A stretch of 64,000 nucleotides of DNA, taken from NCBI GenBank assembly GCA_949361645.1, contig OX442436.1, forward strand, positions 1,773,179 through 1,837,178. The letters run 5' to 3'. The translations under genes and the position numbers were made by a program. The notes beneath the pieces are model-generated. The model had not been told where the DNA came from and made no database searches. It saw nothing but the letters and a program-made list of their open reading frames with translations. Every line of letters starts with the position of its first letter. The first letter of the stretch is position 1. This DNA is from Spongilla lacustris. Lineage: Eukaryota; Porifera; Demospongiae; Spongillida; Spongillidae. Below, one piece after another: positions 22,677 through 30,651 of the stretch.

Positions 22677-23998
22677 ATACACATATGCACACATTCACTT
22701 GTACACACATACTTACAGCAGTGCAAGGTCTGTACACTTCCACCCAAGGAACACGGTCTGTAAGTACATATGGCACCAATGACAAATCATTCTAAAATTG
22801 ATGGCTGTACTTTTGACTGATGACTGTAGTTAACGTAAGATTGATGACTGTAGTTAACATAAGATTGATGACTGTAGTTAACATAAGATTGATGACTGTA
22901 GTTCACATAAGATTGATGACTGTAGTTAACATAAGATTGATGACTGTAGTTAACATAAGATTGATGACTGTAGTTCCCCATAAGACTGATGACTGTAGTT
23001 AACATAAGATTGATGACTGTAGTTTACATAAGATTAATGACTGCCTTACATTGAAAGATTGATAGGGTTTGTTTCCATGAATTCCATAGAATAGCACATG
23101 AGTGCAAACACAAGATGATTCCAGTTATGGCATTACAGCATTATATGGCCACACAAGCACTGCCAATTGCAGCACACCAAAAACTGAACCAAAGCCTCAT
23201 CGCCCATTAGTTCACGCTAAAAAATACTCCAATTGAGAGCCTAAGGAAAACATCGGCATGTGGGAGTGGGTGTGGTGATATATACAAATTCCTGACCAAT
23301 TGCTCCTGTAGATATACTTTGACACTACTCAGAAATCCAACCAACCAGTGCTTAAAGCACGCTCACGCAAGCTGGGTTACCCTTGTGACTCAGGCTTAGT
23401 CACCTCGCCTTCTGACTGATTATTCTCCCACAAATAGCGGGGATGTGAAGATTAATGGGAGCACTTACTATATACATGCAGTGTGTGAGAACACTAATGG
23501 ACACTTACTACATACAACAATTTAAACCACAAATACGCGCATTTAAGTATAAGTGCAATAGGGTAGGAGTCTTAAGTACTTTTAACCCCCCCCCCCCCCC
23601 CCCCCCCCAAACACACACACACACAAGACCAGACATGCCATATTAGCTAAAATGCTGTAGGGCAATTAGAATCAATTACAATGCTGTAAGCCAGTTCCGT
23701 ACTTGTGTATATATAGTCTCTTGTACTTGCATCACAAATGCACAGGAAATAACTTATGCAGATTTATATATACTAACTCTCCACATGTATATTTTTCTGG
23801 AAATTGGATGTACTCAATGCGTCGCATACCACAACAATTTCATACACAAGTTTAATAGAGCATATTAGAGGTAGGAAATGTGAAATGTGAATACAACTTA
23901 CCCGTAGCATATGTAATAGATTCATGTACAGCGCACGCAGAAGAATCTTTACGTTTTCCAGTAGTGAAAGTGCTATTTTTTGTGAGCGCACTACTCAT
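10884..23998 (-). CDS. RAD17: RAD17 checkpoint clamp-loader subunit (C-terminal exons not found)
   Basis: RAD17 replaces RFC1 in the clamp loader that places the 9-1-1 ring on damaged DNA in the nucleus. Exons with GT-AG borders and matching phases are 23998-23902, 22757-22717, 22593-22525, 21269-21131, 19635-19487, 19367-19342, 15610-15485, 12967-12757, 12152-11987 and 10963-10884. They encode a start at [39 protein letters not shown], the Walker A loop [83 protein letters not shown] and [19 protein letters not shown] short exon is probably missing between 19342 and 15610, because a direct join creates a stop. The residues after LINPE, about the last third, are not visible. A gypsy element occupies the next region, so the gene may continue beyond the left edge or may be truncated. 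Confidence 0.88.
11030..11345. repeat. Approximately 33-bp minisatellite
   Basis: About nine degenerate copies of a unit containing GGGGTAACAAAGCTATAATT and GTACATG, inside a RAD17 intron. It ends at a G homopolymer (11343-11367). Confidence 0.85.
11343..11367. repeat. Poly-G tract
   Basis: Approximately 25 consecutive G residues on the plus strand (C in the RAD17 transcript). Confidence 0.9.
11480..11530. repeat. 16-bp tandem repeat, three copies
   Basis: AGCTCTGCCCTCACTC is repeated three times, directly beside the 26-bp array. Confidence 0.85.
11542..11987. repeat. 26-bp minisatellite abutting a RAD17 splice donor
   Basis: About 17 copies of a unit built on CAGATGTACTTCACATTACC plus CACACT, with 15-bp truncated copies. 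On the transcript strand it begins at the donor A/GTGAGTG of the exon ending at 11987, and the units resemble that donor region. Confidence 0.9.
12360..12690. repeat. 50-bp C/T-rich minisatellite
   Basis: Units alternate CCCTCCCTCTTTGTCCCTGC and CCCTCCCTCTTTCCCTGTCA with an exact 50-bp period (for example 12421, 12471 and 12521). About five units, followed by degenerate copies. Intronic in RAD17. Confidence 0.9.
13130..13880. repeat. 32/36-bp minisatellite
   Basis: More than 20 copies of GGCAATGTGTGCTGGTAGGG plus ATATGTGTAGGG, with 36-bp variants carrying an extra GGCA. Variants cluster in runs. Intronic in RAD17. Confidence 0.9.
14011..14841. mobile_element. 830-bp palindromic (foldback) element
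   Basis: The left arm (14011-14400) and right arm (14455-14841) are nearly perfect reverse complements over almost 390 bp each, around a loop of about 50 bp. The termini read ATATGGGAT then GTTCACGAGAAAAGGGACC on the left, with the reverse complement on the right. No open reading frame is shared by the arms. No clear target duplication was seen. It is a non-autonomous foldback or MITE-like insertion in a RAD17 intron. Confidence 0.85.
14850..15105. repeat. 25-bp minisatellite
   Basis: About nine to ten copies of ACATAGATGGTACAGACACA plus TGAAT, starting at the right end of the palindromic element. Confidence 0.9.
15140..15345. repeat. Irregular AATAACCTGGCATACC repeat
   Basis: Degenerate tandem copies of TAACCTGGCATACCAA with variable spacing. 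Intronic in RAD17. Confidence 0.75.
16270..16440. repeat. 37-bp minisatellite
   Basis: Four near-identical copies of a unit beginning TGCATAGAGCCGCTATGTCA and ending TATACTACC. Confidence 0.9.
16515..16895. repeat. 56-bp minisatellite
   Basis: About seven copies with a 56-bp period (starts at 16519, 16575, 16631 and onward). The unit begins GAAGCATACAACATTAGCAC and contains GCTTTAGCACACAAAGCTGA. Confidence 0.9.
17378..19192. mobile_element. Non-autonomous TIR element (CAGGCCCGTAGCCAGG ends)
   Basis: Left end CAGGCCCGTAGCCAGG with downstream GGGGTGCAAA. The right end is its reverse complement, TTGCACCCCCCC then CCTGGCTACGGGCCTG. The ends resemble hAT-like termini starting with CAG. The interior holds no transposase. 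Instead, 18190-19060 contains about four degenerate copies of a 250-300-bp block with GTACCAGCCTTCCTTTG and TTGCATTGCCCCAGCAGC-like strings. I could not find a matching 8-bp target duplication. Confidence 0.6.
19368..19486 (-). repeat. RAD17 intron made almost entirely of CA/GCAC microsatellite
   Basis: The whole 119-bp intron between the exon ending GTCGAG and the exon beginning ACCCGGCC is (CA)n followed by (GCAC)n on the plus strand. The donor (GTGTGTG) and acceptor (GTGGTAG) are themselves part of, or adjacent to, the repeat. Confidence 0.85.
19697..20360. repeat. 23-bp minisatellite
   Basis: About 27 copies of CATCATCCTGGTCCCACCAT plus CAC, with CCATCA-expanded variants. Intronic in RAD17. 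Confidence 0.9.
20361..21130. other. Intronic sequence with a short repeat-family member
   Basis: There is no coding signal. The segment at 20800-20880 (GCTTGATACCCCGTCCTGACC through AACGTCGGGCTACGCCC) is related to an inverted-repeat element at 46,690-46,810, so a small interspersed repeat family is present in both places. Confidence 0.5.
21131..21269 (-). CDS. RAD17: RAD17 exon with Walker A nucleotide-binding loop
   Basis: This exon carries [20 protein letters not shown], the P-loop of the AAA+ clamp-loader domain, followed by [15 protein letters not shown]. It starts after CTCACAG and ends at GAAG before GTGAGA. The split Glu codon is completed by the exon at 19635. A 26-bp minisatellite lies in the upstream intron, starting about 20 bp from this acceptor. 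Confidence 0.9.
21290..21725. repeat. 26-bp minisatellite
   Basis: About 16 copies of AGCAACACATAAGGGTCTAT plus AACTGC, starting about 20 bp from a RAD17 splice acceptor. On the transcript strand each unit carries a TTGCTGCAG acceptor-like string. Confidence 0.9.
21770..22065. repeat. 22-bp minisatellite
   Basis: About 13 copies of CTGGTCCCCCTTCCTACCAT plus AT, intronic in RAD17. Confidence 0.9.
22240..22440. repeat. CA/GCATGCATG-rich microsatellite
   Basis: An interrupted (CA)n tract with embedded GCATGCATG palindromes. It opens spurious frames on both strands. Confidence 0.85.
22617..22675. repeat. (CA)n microsatellite
   Basis: An uninterrupted CA run of roughly 27 units in the RAD17 intron between 22593 and 22717. 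Confidence 0.9.
22808..23040. repeat. 24-bp minisatellite
   Basis: About nine to ten copies of TTGATGACTGTAGTTAACAT plus AAGA in the first RAD17 intron. Confidence 0.9.
23584..23608. repeat. Poly-C tract
   Basis: About 23 consecutive C residues followed by a short CA run. Intronic in RAD17. Confidence 0.9.
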
Positions 23999-24323
23999 CC
24001 AGTCAGATATGGTCTGAAATGTACAAGTAATGAAAACGAATCCAATTAAAGCCCACCATCATTGTTCACGGGTAAAAATGTACAACCAAAAACAAAACTT
24101 GGACCCAATACTTCAATTAAACAAGCATTTTGAATACGAACCCTTCCTCGTTTCATCGTTGCACAAATTAGCAGTGCAAAACTCCACTGCCAGCTACATG
24201 TAAATTGAACTCGTTCCCAGATTTCGGGAAGTGACGTGTCAAACTAGTATCAAGGTCTATAAATTACAGTGCGCGCTAGCGCTTATGTGTACATGTATCA
24301 ATTCACAATAGTAATAAATTATA
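23999..24323. promoter_or_regulatory. Divergent intergenic region between RAD17 and the filamin-annexin gene
   Basis: Only 325 bp separate the two start codons, which point away from each other. Both promoters, or one bidirectional promoter, must lie here. No convincing TATA box was identified. The segment near 24,240-24,320 is locally CpG-containing and ends in AATAAATTATAATG at the plus-strand start codon. Confidence 0.5.
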
Positions 24324-27300
24324 ATGGGGAACGCTCAGTCACAGCAGTCGAATGGCGACGAACAGCAAGATATGCAGTCTTGCTATGGTGCGTGTTTTTC
24401 ACGGATGGGGAAATCTGGTATGAAGGAGAAGGCCCAACAACAAACTACTCACGAAGTGTCGGAGACAAATGATACTTCAAAAACTATTATTCCCGTTGCT
24501 GTGACAGATACGGTTGACGGTACCGAGAATAAGATAAATGAGGTATGCCAAAAGTGTGGTCAATTGTTGTGGTTTTAAAAAAGCTGATAAAAAAAATTGA
24601 ATGACGCTGTCACATGTAGCACTTAGGAGATTGTGGGGTTATTATCAGACGGTATGATTAAGCATCCTTGGTTGAAAGAAGATATTTCTGTTTAGCAAGC
24701 TACTGGCACCACTTGTCGAAACGGGTAATGTAATACACGTATATATATATATGGCTTTGAGGTGCGAATTCCACTGATTGGAATTGCTGGCATAACTTCG
24801 TAACCATACATGTAGCCTGTACCAAGTAGGACATTGCGACCCGAATTTTATTTGAAGTGAAGTGTTCCACGAGTCTGGCTTGCCTATGGGTTTGCATTTG
24901 TTTGAATTAGAATTTTGCATATACTATGCGCTAGCAGAGTTGGAGTGAAAATGAATCTAATACGATTGCGCATGCAGATTGAGTTATTATTGCTGCTTTA
25001 CTACAGTTAAAAATCGCTAGACCGGTATACGTATACCTCATGTTAAACATAATATTTTTATACATCCTGCGTTGATTAGGATTATCTTACTATGTTATTA
25101 GTCATCTCAATTGATGTTCGCTATAAACTGTAAATGACATTTTTAAAAATAGTGTACTACGTATTTATTGATTTATTGTTTCTGCGAGCAATCTGCTACT
25201 GCTCTTCGACGTTCATATTCCCATTTACCTGGCATGCAAAAAGAGGTTAAATGCCTTGCCTCTAATAAGAAGGGTGCTGTAAAATATGAAATTGCAATAC
25301 TGCCGTGTTGATCAGGTTTAGTCAGTTATGGAATGCATGTTAAATTTGCAGGATGGGACGACTCTTTAGAAGCTGATTACGCTTCATGTGTGTATGCACA
25401 TGCATACCTCATGTTTTACTAATGCTTTTAGAGTGAATTCATAGATAATTAAAATATAGTCTGCACTTCGTTACAGAAGGTACAGTCCCAGCCTGAAAAA
25501 GTTAAAGTGTATGGTCCCGGAATCTGTGAAGGAAAGGTTGGAGAGAAGGGTGTGTTCACCATTGAGACAGCCGAGGCCGGGTCCGGACAGATGTCGGTTC
25601 GCGTGCGAGGACCCAAGAAATCCTTTGATGTCCGCACTCAGCCCCACCCCACAATTGATTACGCAATAATTGTTGAGTACAATCCTACTCAGACCGGCTC
25701 CTACGTGGTCGAAGTGGAATGGTCTGGAGTCCACGTCACTGGAAGCCCTTTCATGGTCAACGTTGTCGACAGCACAGAGGTATATTGTATTGGTGGCTAC
25801 GTACAAGCATTTACCTGGTCTATAGAAAGGAAATTGTTAATCATCACAACCCAAATTATCATACTAATGCACTATCCATTTGATGTCCTGTTAGGCACAC
25901 ATACATTGTATATATGTAAATGCACAACAGCAATTAGAGCTGTATGATAGCTTGCTGTCATTTGAGTTTCAGAAAGAAATGTTACAAATTAAATATGCAG
26001 TTAGTATCGCCTATTTAAATTATAACAATTTTGCTTTCAGATCATTTACCATGGCACAATCACTCCATACAAAGACTTCAGTGCAGAGAAAGATGCCACA
26101 CTAATACAGAAGTCCATATCAGACCCATCAAGTGGTGAGTTTGGAGATGGCGGAGAGGGGAAAGGGAGATGAAGAATTCATAAGTGATAGAGGAATAAAT
26201 GTATTTATATTTAAAACTTTCATACCAGCTTACTTATTTCATCTTCTCCCTCTGTCCCCCCTGATTCTTCTAGGTGTTAATGAGAAAGCCATTATTGAGA
26301 TACTTTCATCCAGAAGTGGCGAGCAGAGGATGGCCATCAATAAGTTCTACCAGGAAACATATCAAAAGGTTCCGCAGTGTGCTGTATGGATCTGCATGCA
26401 TATATTAGTATAAGTGTAATATCACGACTTCCATATCTGGGTCCACATTCACTCATGCTTGTTCGTATATAAAAGCCTACATTGTATTTGGGTATACTGC
26501 CTTCCACTGGGGTGCATACATGTAAGTGAGTGTACACCTTTCTGCCACTATGCTGAAGGATCTTGTCAAGGATTTCAAAGCTCTGTTTACCGGCAACATG
26601 AGGAGGTGTGTCTTTGCCTTGGTGTGCCCAAGAGATGTGTACGATGCCACATCATTGCGCAAGGCAATGAAGACCTTTAAGAAACAGCCAGATGTTGTAA
26701 TGGAGATTATCTGTACCAGAAATAGCCAGGTAAACCTTGTTTGACAAGTCATGCTGCACATGATACTCTCCTTACCCTTTTCAGGACCTCCGCATGATTA
26801 AAGAAGCATACAGTACCGGTATGAATTTTAATTGAGTGCTTGCTAGTATTTAAATGCATTGGGCACTTGCAATCATTTTTTTTTTCATAAGCCCACAGCT
26901 GATTTGCCCATTAATACTCATTTTGGTTTATTATTTAAATTACTCCCTGTCTAGAGTGATTTATTGTTTTGAATGAGACAGGGGTGTACCTCAGTGCCTT
27001 TAGTGAGCATATTATCCTTACAGTATTTTCTCGAGATCTGGAGAAAGATATTGGAAGTGAGTTCAGTGGACCCATTAAGAAGTTCCTCCAAAACTTGTGC
27101 CAGGTATTTAAATTTAAGATGAGGAGTGGAGACTGTGATTGACTTGGCATTATTGGGGTTTTTATTTAAAGGTTACCCGCGAACCTGCTTCAGAGACAGT
27201 AGGCGAAGAGGCAGTAAAGGATGATGTCGGAAAATTGAATAGCTCCAGTGAGGGTAATCTTAATGAGGACCTCGTTACTGAAATCTTCACTACCAGAAGC

Positions 27301-28130
27301 TATCCTCACCTAAAAGCCATGCTCGATCAGTATAGCAGGGTGAGCATCATATATATATATATGTATAAGGGGGGGGGGGGGGGGGGGGGGGGGGGGGTGG
27401 TTGCAAGGGAAAGAGAGGAAGAACCAATGGGAAAAGATAGAGGAGACCAATGAGATGAAGGGAAGGACTAAGGGGGTGGAGATAGGAGTTTGTAATAACT
27501 GGTAGAAAATTATAAACCTGTGGAATATTGTGGAAAGGAAAGAGAGTGAATCTGCTTGTCTATCGTTACAAGAATACACACACACACACTCATATACTCT
27601 CTGTTGGTACATACAGGTCAACCAGATCGACTTTTTGGATGCAGTAGATAGTGGGATAAGCAGCAACCTCAGAAAAGGACTGAAAGTGCTGGGTATGTGC
27701 TCCGGCCAAAATCAAGTTCAGCTTTAACCCTTTCTGTACTACAATATAAATACCTCCTTCATGAATTACTGCTTCTAGTAAACTACATCCGCACACCTCA
27801 TGTGTACTTTGCTGAACGCCTGTGGGAGAGCATAAAAGGTATCTCATTGGACGACAAGTCACTGATAAGGATCATTGTCACTAGAGCAGAGGTGAGGGCA
27901 CACTGGAGATGGAGGGGCAAAGGATGTGTGTGTGCCATGCTGCGTATTTGTAAGGGGGGTTGTGTAGCCAAGTAGTTACTGATTACCTTTATTAACCCCT
28001 GCAGATTGATTTGGTCGAGGTAATGAAGTGCTTTCAGCAGCAATATCAGAAGCCCCTCACGAAGGTGGTTGACGAAGTCACCCATGGAAGCTACCGCCAC
28101 CTCCTCCTCACAATCATGTCCACAAAGTGA
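24324..28130 (+). CDS. Filamin-repeat/annexin fusion protein, predicted N-myristoylated
   Basis: Eleven exons with GT-AG borders and consistent phases: 24324-24542, 25477-25779, 26041-26134, 26274-26368, 26559-26729, 26785-26818, 27024-27103, 27172-27339, 27617-27692, 27779-27891 and 28005-28130 (about 492 residues). Residues 1-73 start MGNAQSQQ, a classic myristoylation signal with Cys20 and Cys24 nearby, and are otherwise polar. Residues 74-174 form one filamin-type immunoglobulin repeat (VYGPGICEGKVGEKGVFTIE to GVHVTGSPFMVNVV). Residues 175-492 are an annexin core opening YHGTITPYKDFSAEKDAT, with four repeats (for example AIIEILSSRSGEQRMAINKF and LIRIIVTRAEIDLVEVM). Annexins bind acidic phospholipid, usually through calcium; filamin repeats bind protein partners. 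The type II calcium loops are degenerate, so membrane attachment may depend on the lipid anchor. This is inference. The gene model is from splice logic only. Confidence 0.85.
24543..25476 (+). other. First intron of the filamin-annexin gene
   Basis: No minisatellite and no coding signal were seen, in contrast to the RAD17 and dynein introns. A/T-rich with a GTATGCC donor and a TTACAG acceptor. Confidence 0.6.
25477..25779 (+). CDS. Exon encoding the single filamin-type repeat
   Basis: Exactly 101 codons, phase 0 at both ends, so the domain is a clean shuffling module. Conserved landmarks are VYGPGICEGKVGEKGVFTIE, MSVRVRGPKKSFDV, IVEYNPTQTGSYVVEVEW and the strand-final HVTGSPFMV, all typical of filamin/ABP280 repeats. 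Confidence 0.85.
27368..27397. repeat. Poly-G tract
   Basis: Close to 30 G residues in the annexin intron about 30 bp after the donor at 27339, preceded by a short (AT)n. Confidence 0.9.
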
Positions 28131-28582
28131 TAGAAATTTTTTTCAAAGCTCAAAAAAACCTCTTGCACTATTCATTATACTCCTGTGTCATCGTTCTGTC
28201 CACCAGTGGAATGTAGAACAATCATGCTGCATGACACGAGCAAAATCGTTCCATGTGATTCTTGTTAAAAAGCGATAAAGTGTGTCGTTTGCACATACAT
28301 TTAGGTGTTACAAATTTGTTTACATCATTTAACAAAAAAATTACTACAATAATTAAGTCTGGGTACGAGCGCTCTACTGCAACATTGTAAGCTATTAGCT
28401 ATTGTTACCCGTTATTAACAAATTATCGTTCACGGGCTATACTTTATAGACAAGGCAGCTGGCTTGCTTATTATTACACAGATTGATGACCTCGTCAATC
28501 TACGATTATTATATCACACACACCATCCTGCCAACAGACCCAAGTTAAAGAAGGGGACCCGGCCAGGCCATACGAGACAAAA
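28131..28582. other. Intergenic region between the filamin-annexin gene and CUTC
   Basis: About 450 bp, A/T-rich, holding the 3' end of the upstream gene and the presumed CUTC promoter. No canonical AATAAA was identified with confidence. No other gene seen. Confidence 0.5.
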
Positions 28583-29347
28583 ATGGAAGTATGTGTGGAC
28601 TCGATAGCATCAGCGCAGAATGCTGAGGCGGGCGGGGCCTCTCGCATAGAACTCTGCGCGAACCTGGTGGAGGGAGGGACAACTCCCAGCTGCGGCCTCC
28701 TCAAAGTCGTCAAACGCAGAGTGAAGGTACCCGTATTTGTCATGGTTAGGCCGAGGGGTGGAGACTTCGTCTACACCGAAGACGAGTTCAGTGTCATGGA
28801 GGAAGACGTGAGGGCGCTAAAGGACTGCGGAGCCGACGGCTTTGTTTTCGGAATCCTCACCCCTTCTGGAGGTGTGGACGTGGAACGTTGCGCTCAGCTG
28901 CTACAGCTCTGCAGGCCACTCCCAGTGACGTTTCACCGAGCTTTCGACATGGTAAGGGACCCGTTTGAGGCCCTTGGCGATATCCTAAGGGTTAAATTTG
29001 ATCGTATTCTGACTAGTGGTCGTTGCAGTACCGCCCTAGGTGGCATAAAGCTGATATCGCAGCTGGTCGAGAGAGCCCAGTCACAGATACTCATTATGCC
29101 CGGAGGCGGCATAAACGAGGAAAACTTGGAAACTATTTTGAGGGGGACGGGCGTAGTGGAGTTCCACTGTTCTGCGCGGGTCCCCTCTGCCTCCAAGATG
29201 GAGTACAGGAACGTTGCGGTCACGATGGGTAGCAGTTATCAGCCAGATGAATTCGTTCTGAAAGTGACCGATGTGAAGCGCGCGAGTGCACTCTTGTCCA
29301 TTGCCAAGGGCGTTTGGTTGTGTGAACAACAGGGAACTTGTACCTGA
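28583..29347 (+). CDS. CUTC: CutC family copper homeostasis protein
   Basis: A single intronless frame of 254 codons begins MEVCVDSIASAQNAEAGGAS. CutC proteins are TIM-barrel cytoplasmic or nuclear proteins linked to copper handling; the exact biochemistry is unsettled. Family blocks visible in order are RIELCANLVEGGTTPSCGL, PVFVMVRPRGGDFVYTEDE, GADGFVFGILTPSGGVD, PVTFHRAFDMVRDP, FDRILTSGRCSTALGGI, QILIMPGGGINEENLE and VEFHCSARV. Length and start match the family, with a short C-terminal tail. The neighbouring genes have many introns, so the absence of introns is notable and could reflect a retro-copy or an ancestral state. It faces the dynein gene tail-to-tail, about 590 bp away. Confidence 0.95.
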   Translation: MEVCVDSIASAQNAEAGGASRIELCANLVEGGTTPSCGLLKVVKRRVKVPVFVMVRPRGGDFVYTEDEFSVMEEDVRALKDCGADGFVFGILTPSGGVDVERCAQLLQLCRPLPVTFHRAFDMVRDPFEALGDILRVKFDRILTSGRCSTALGGIKLISQLVERAQSQILIMPGGGINEENLETILRGTGVVEFHCSARVPSASKMEYRNVAVTMGSSYQPDEFVLKVTDVKRASALLSIAKGVWLCEQQGTCT

Positions 29348-29938
29348 TCGCAGCTTTTATATTGATACGTGTACATTGGATACGTACAGTTGTGTGCATA
29401 TATACAAAGGTACATGTAAGTGTTCAATGTACATGTACAGCGTAAGGTAATAGTGCAGTGTGGGCACAGATGTTCTGTGTGGGAATACCAAGTACACATT
29501 CCCCAAGATAAGCCATATATATCTTAAAGACCTTTAACCCAACATGTAACTGATTGATTGGAAACATTTCCCAGAAACTTGTGCGCTGTTAAGAAACCTT
29601 ATACATTACATAATAGAATGGTACATGTCTCAATGAAATTTAGTTAATTACATGTAGTTTACTCAGTTTGGCTCTGCTGTTTGCAGCTGTCCTTAATGAG
29701 AGTACGTGTACATCGGACATGTATGTCCAAATAGCGGCAACTGAACACCAAGTGACACATAGACTTGAAAAATGGTTACAACTTCAATTGTTTGTGCATG
29801 TGTTCAAACAATCCTTGTACAGTGTATATATATACAAGCACCTTGGCATTATAGATGTGTACATGTACCAGCAGAACCCTGATATATATATATATATATA
29901 ATTATATATATATATATATATAATTATATATATATATA
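29348..29938. other. Tail-to-tail intergenic region between CUTC and the dynein gene
   Basis: No gene seen. TACATGTA-type palindromes occur at 29,400-29,440. A self-complementary (AT)n stretch at 29,880-29,938 directly follows the dynein stop on the transcript strand and may form a 3' hairpin. Confidence 0.55.
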
Positions 29939-30651
29939 TTACTTGATATCACACAGGAGGGCCACACCCCTCAAGGTCCAGTAGTCCGGGCTGGATGCCT
30001 GGGGTGGGTTGGCAGGAGTGTGCAGGCTGAGTGCTGTTATGTAGGTCAGGTCTGTGCGACGGGGCTTCTTGTACACAGGACAGGTGTACACCTTGGGGTC
30101 ACGGACGAAACCGTCGGCCGTGTTCACTGCGTACAGATGCACCACGGGGAGAGGGGTGGAGAGGACCTTTGGGGTGGGCTCTGTCAGCCGACACCCCCTC
30201 CGGTCCCACCCGGCCCCGTCCAGGTACAGCCCGTGCACGTAGACCCCTTCTGGAGGGGGCTGGGCCACCTCCTCCCTGGACATCCTGGTGACATCGTTCT
30301 GAAGGATGACGGAATCCAGTGCCCAGCCCTTGTGTGCCCGCGTCACTTCCTGCCTCATGGCCGTCAGGAAGCCTTGGGGGTTAAAGAAGCCAGTCATCCA
30401 GAAGACGTTGGGACGAGCGGTGAATATCCACTTGTTGAACTGAGTGTTCCTTTCCAGCAGCTCAGTGAACCAGAACCCCAGCGTAGAGGATTCCCACGAC
30501 ACCTGTTACCATGGCAATGGTAGGAAAAGTAAGGGGTGGGGGAGGGGGAGGTTGTGTGGTTATACCGTAACACCATGTCTTAAAATGTTACCTTCCTCCA
30601 GATATCAGGCACTTTGGCATCATACATGGAATCCAGAGCATTTCTTAAGCC
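29939..30651 (-). CDS. DNAH5/DNAH8: Dynein C-terminal exons (last two)
   Basis: The 60-nt exon 30651-30592 encodes [20 protein letters not shown]. The 564-nt last exon reads [80 protein letters not shown] and ends [10 protein letters not shown] with TAA at 29941-29939. This is the beta-sandwich C-terminal domain typical of axonemal heavy chains. Confidence 0.95.
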
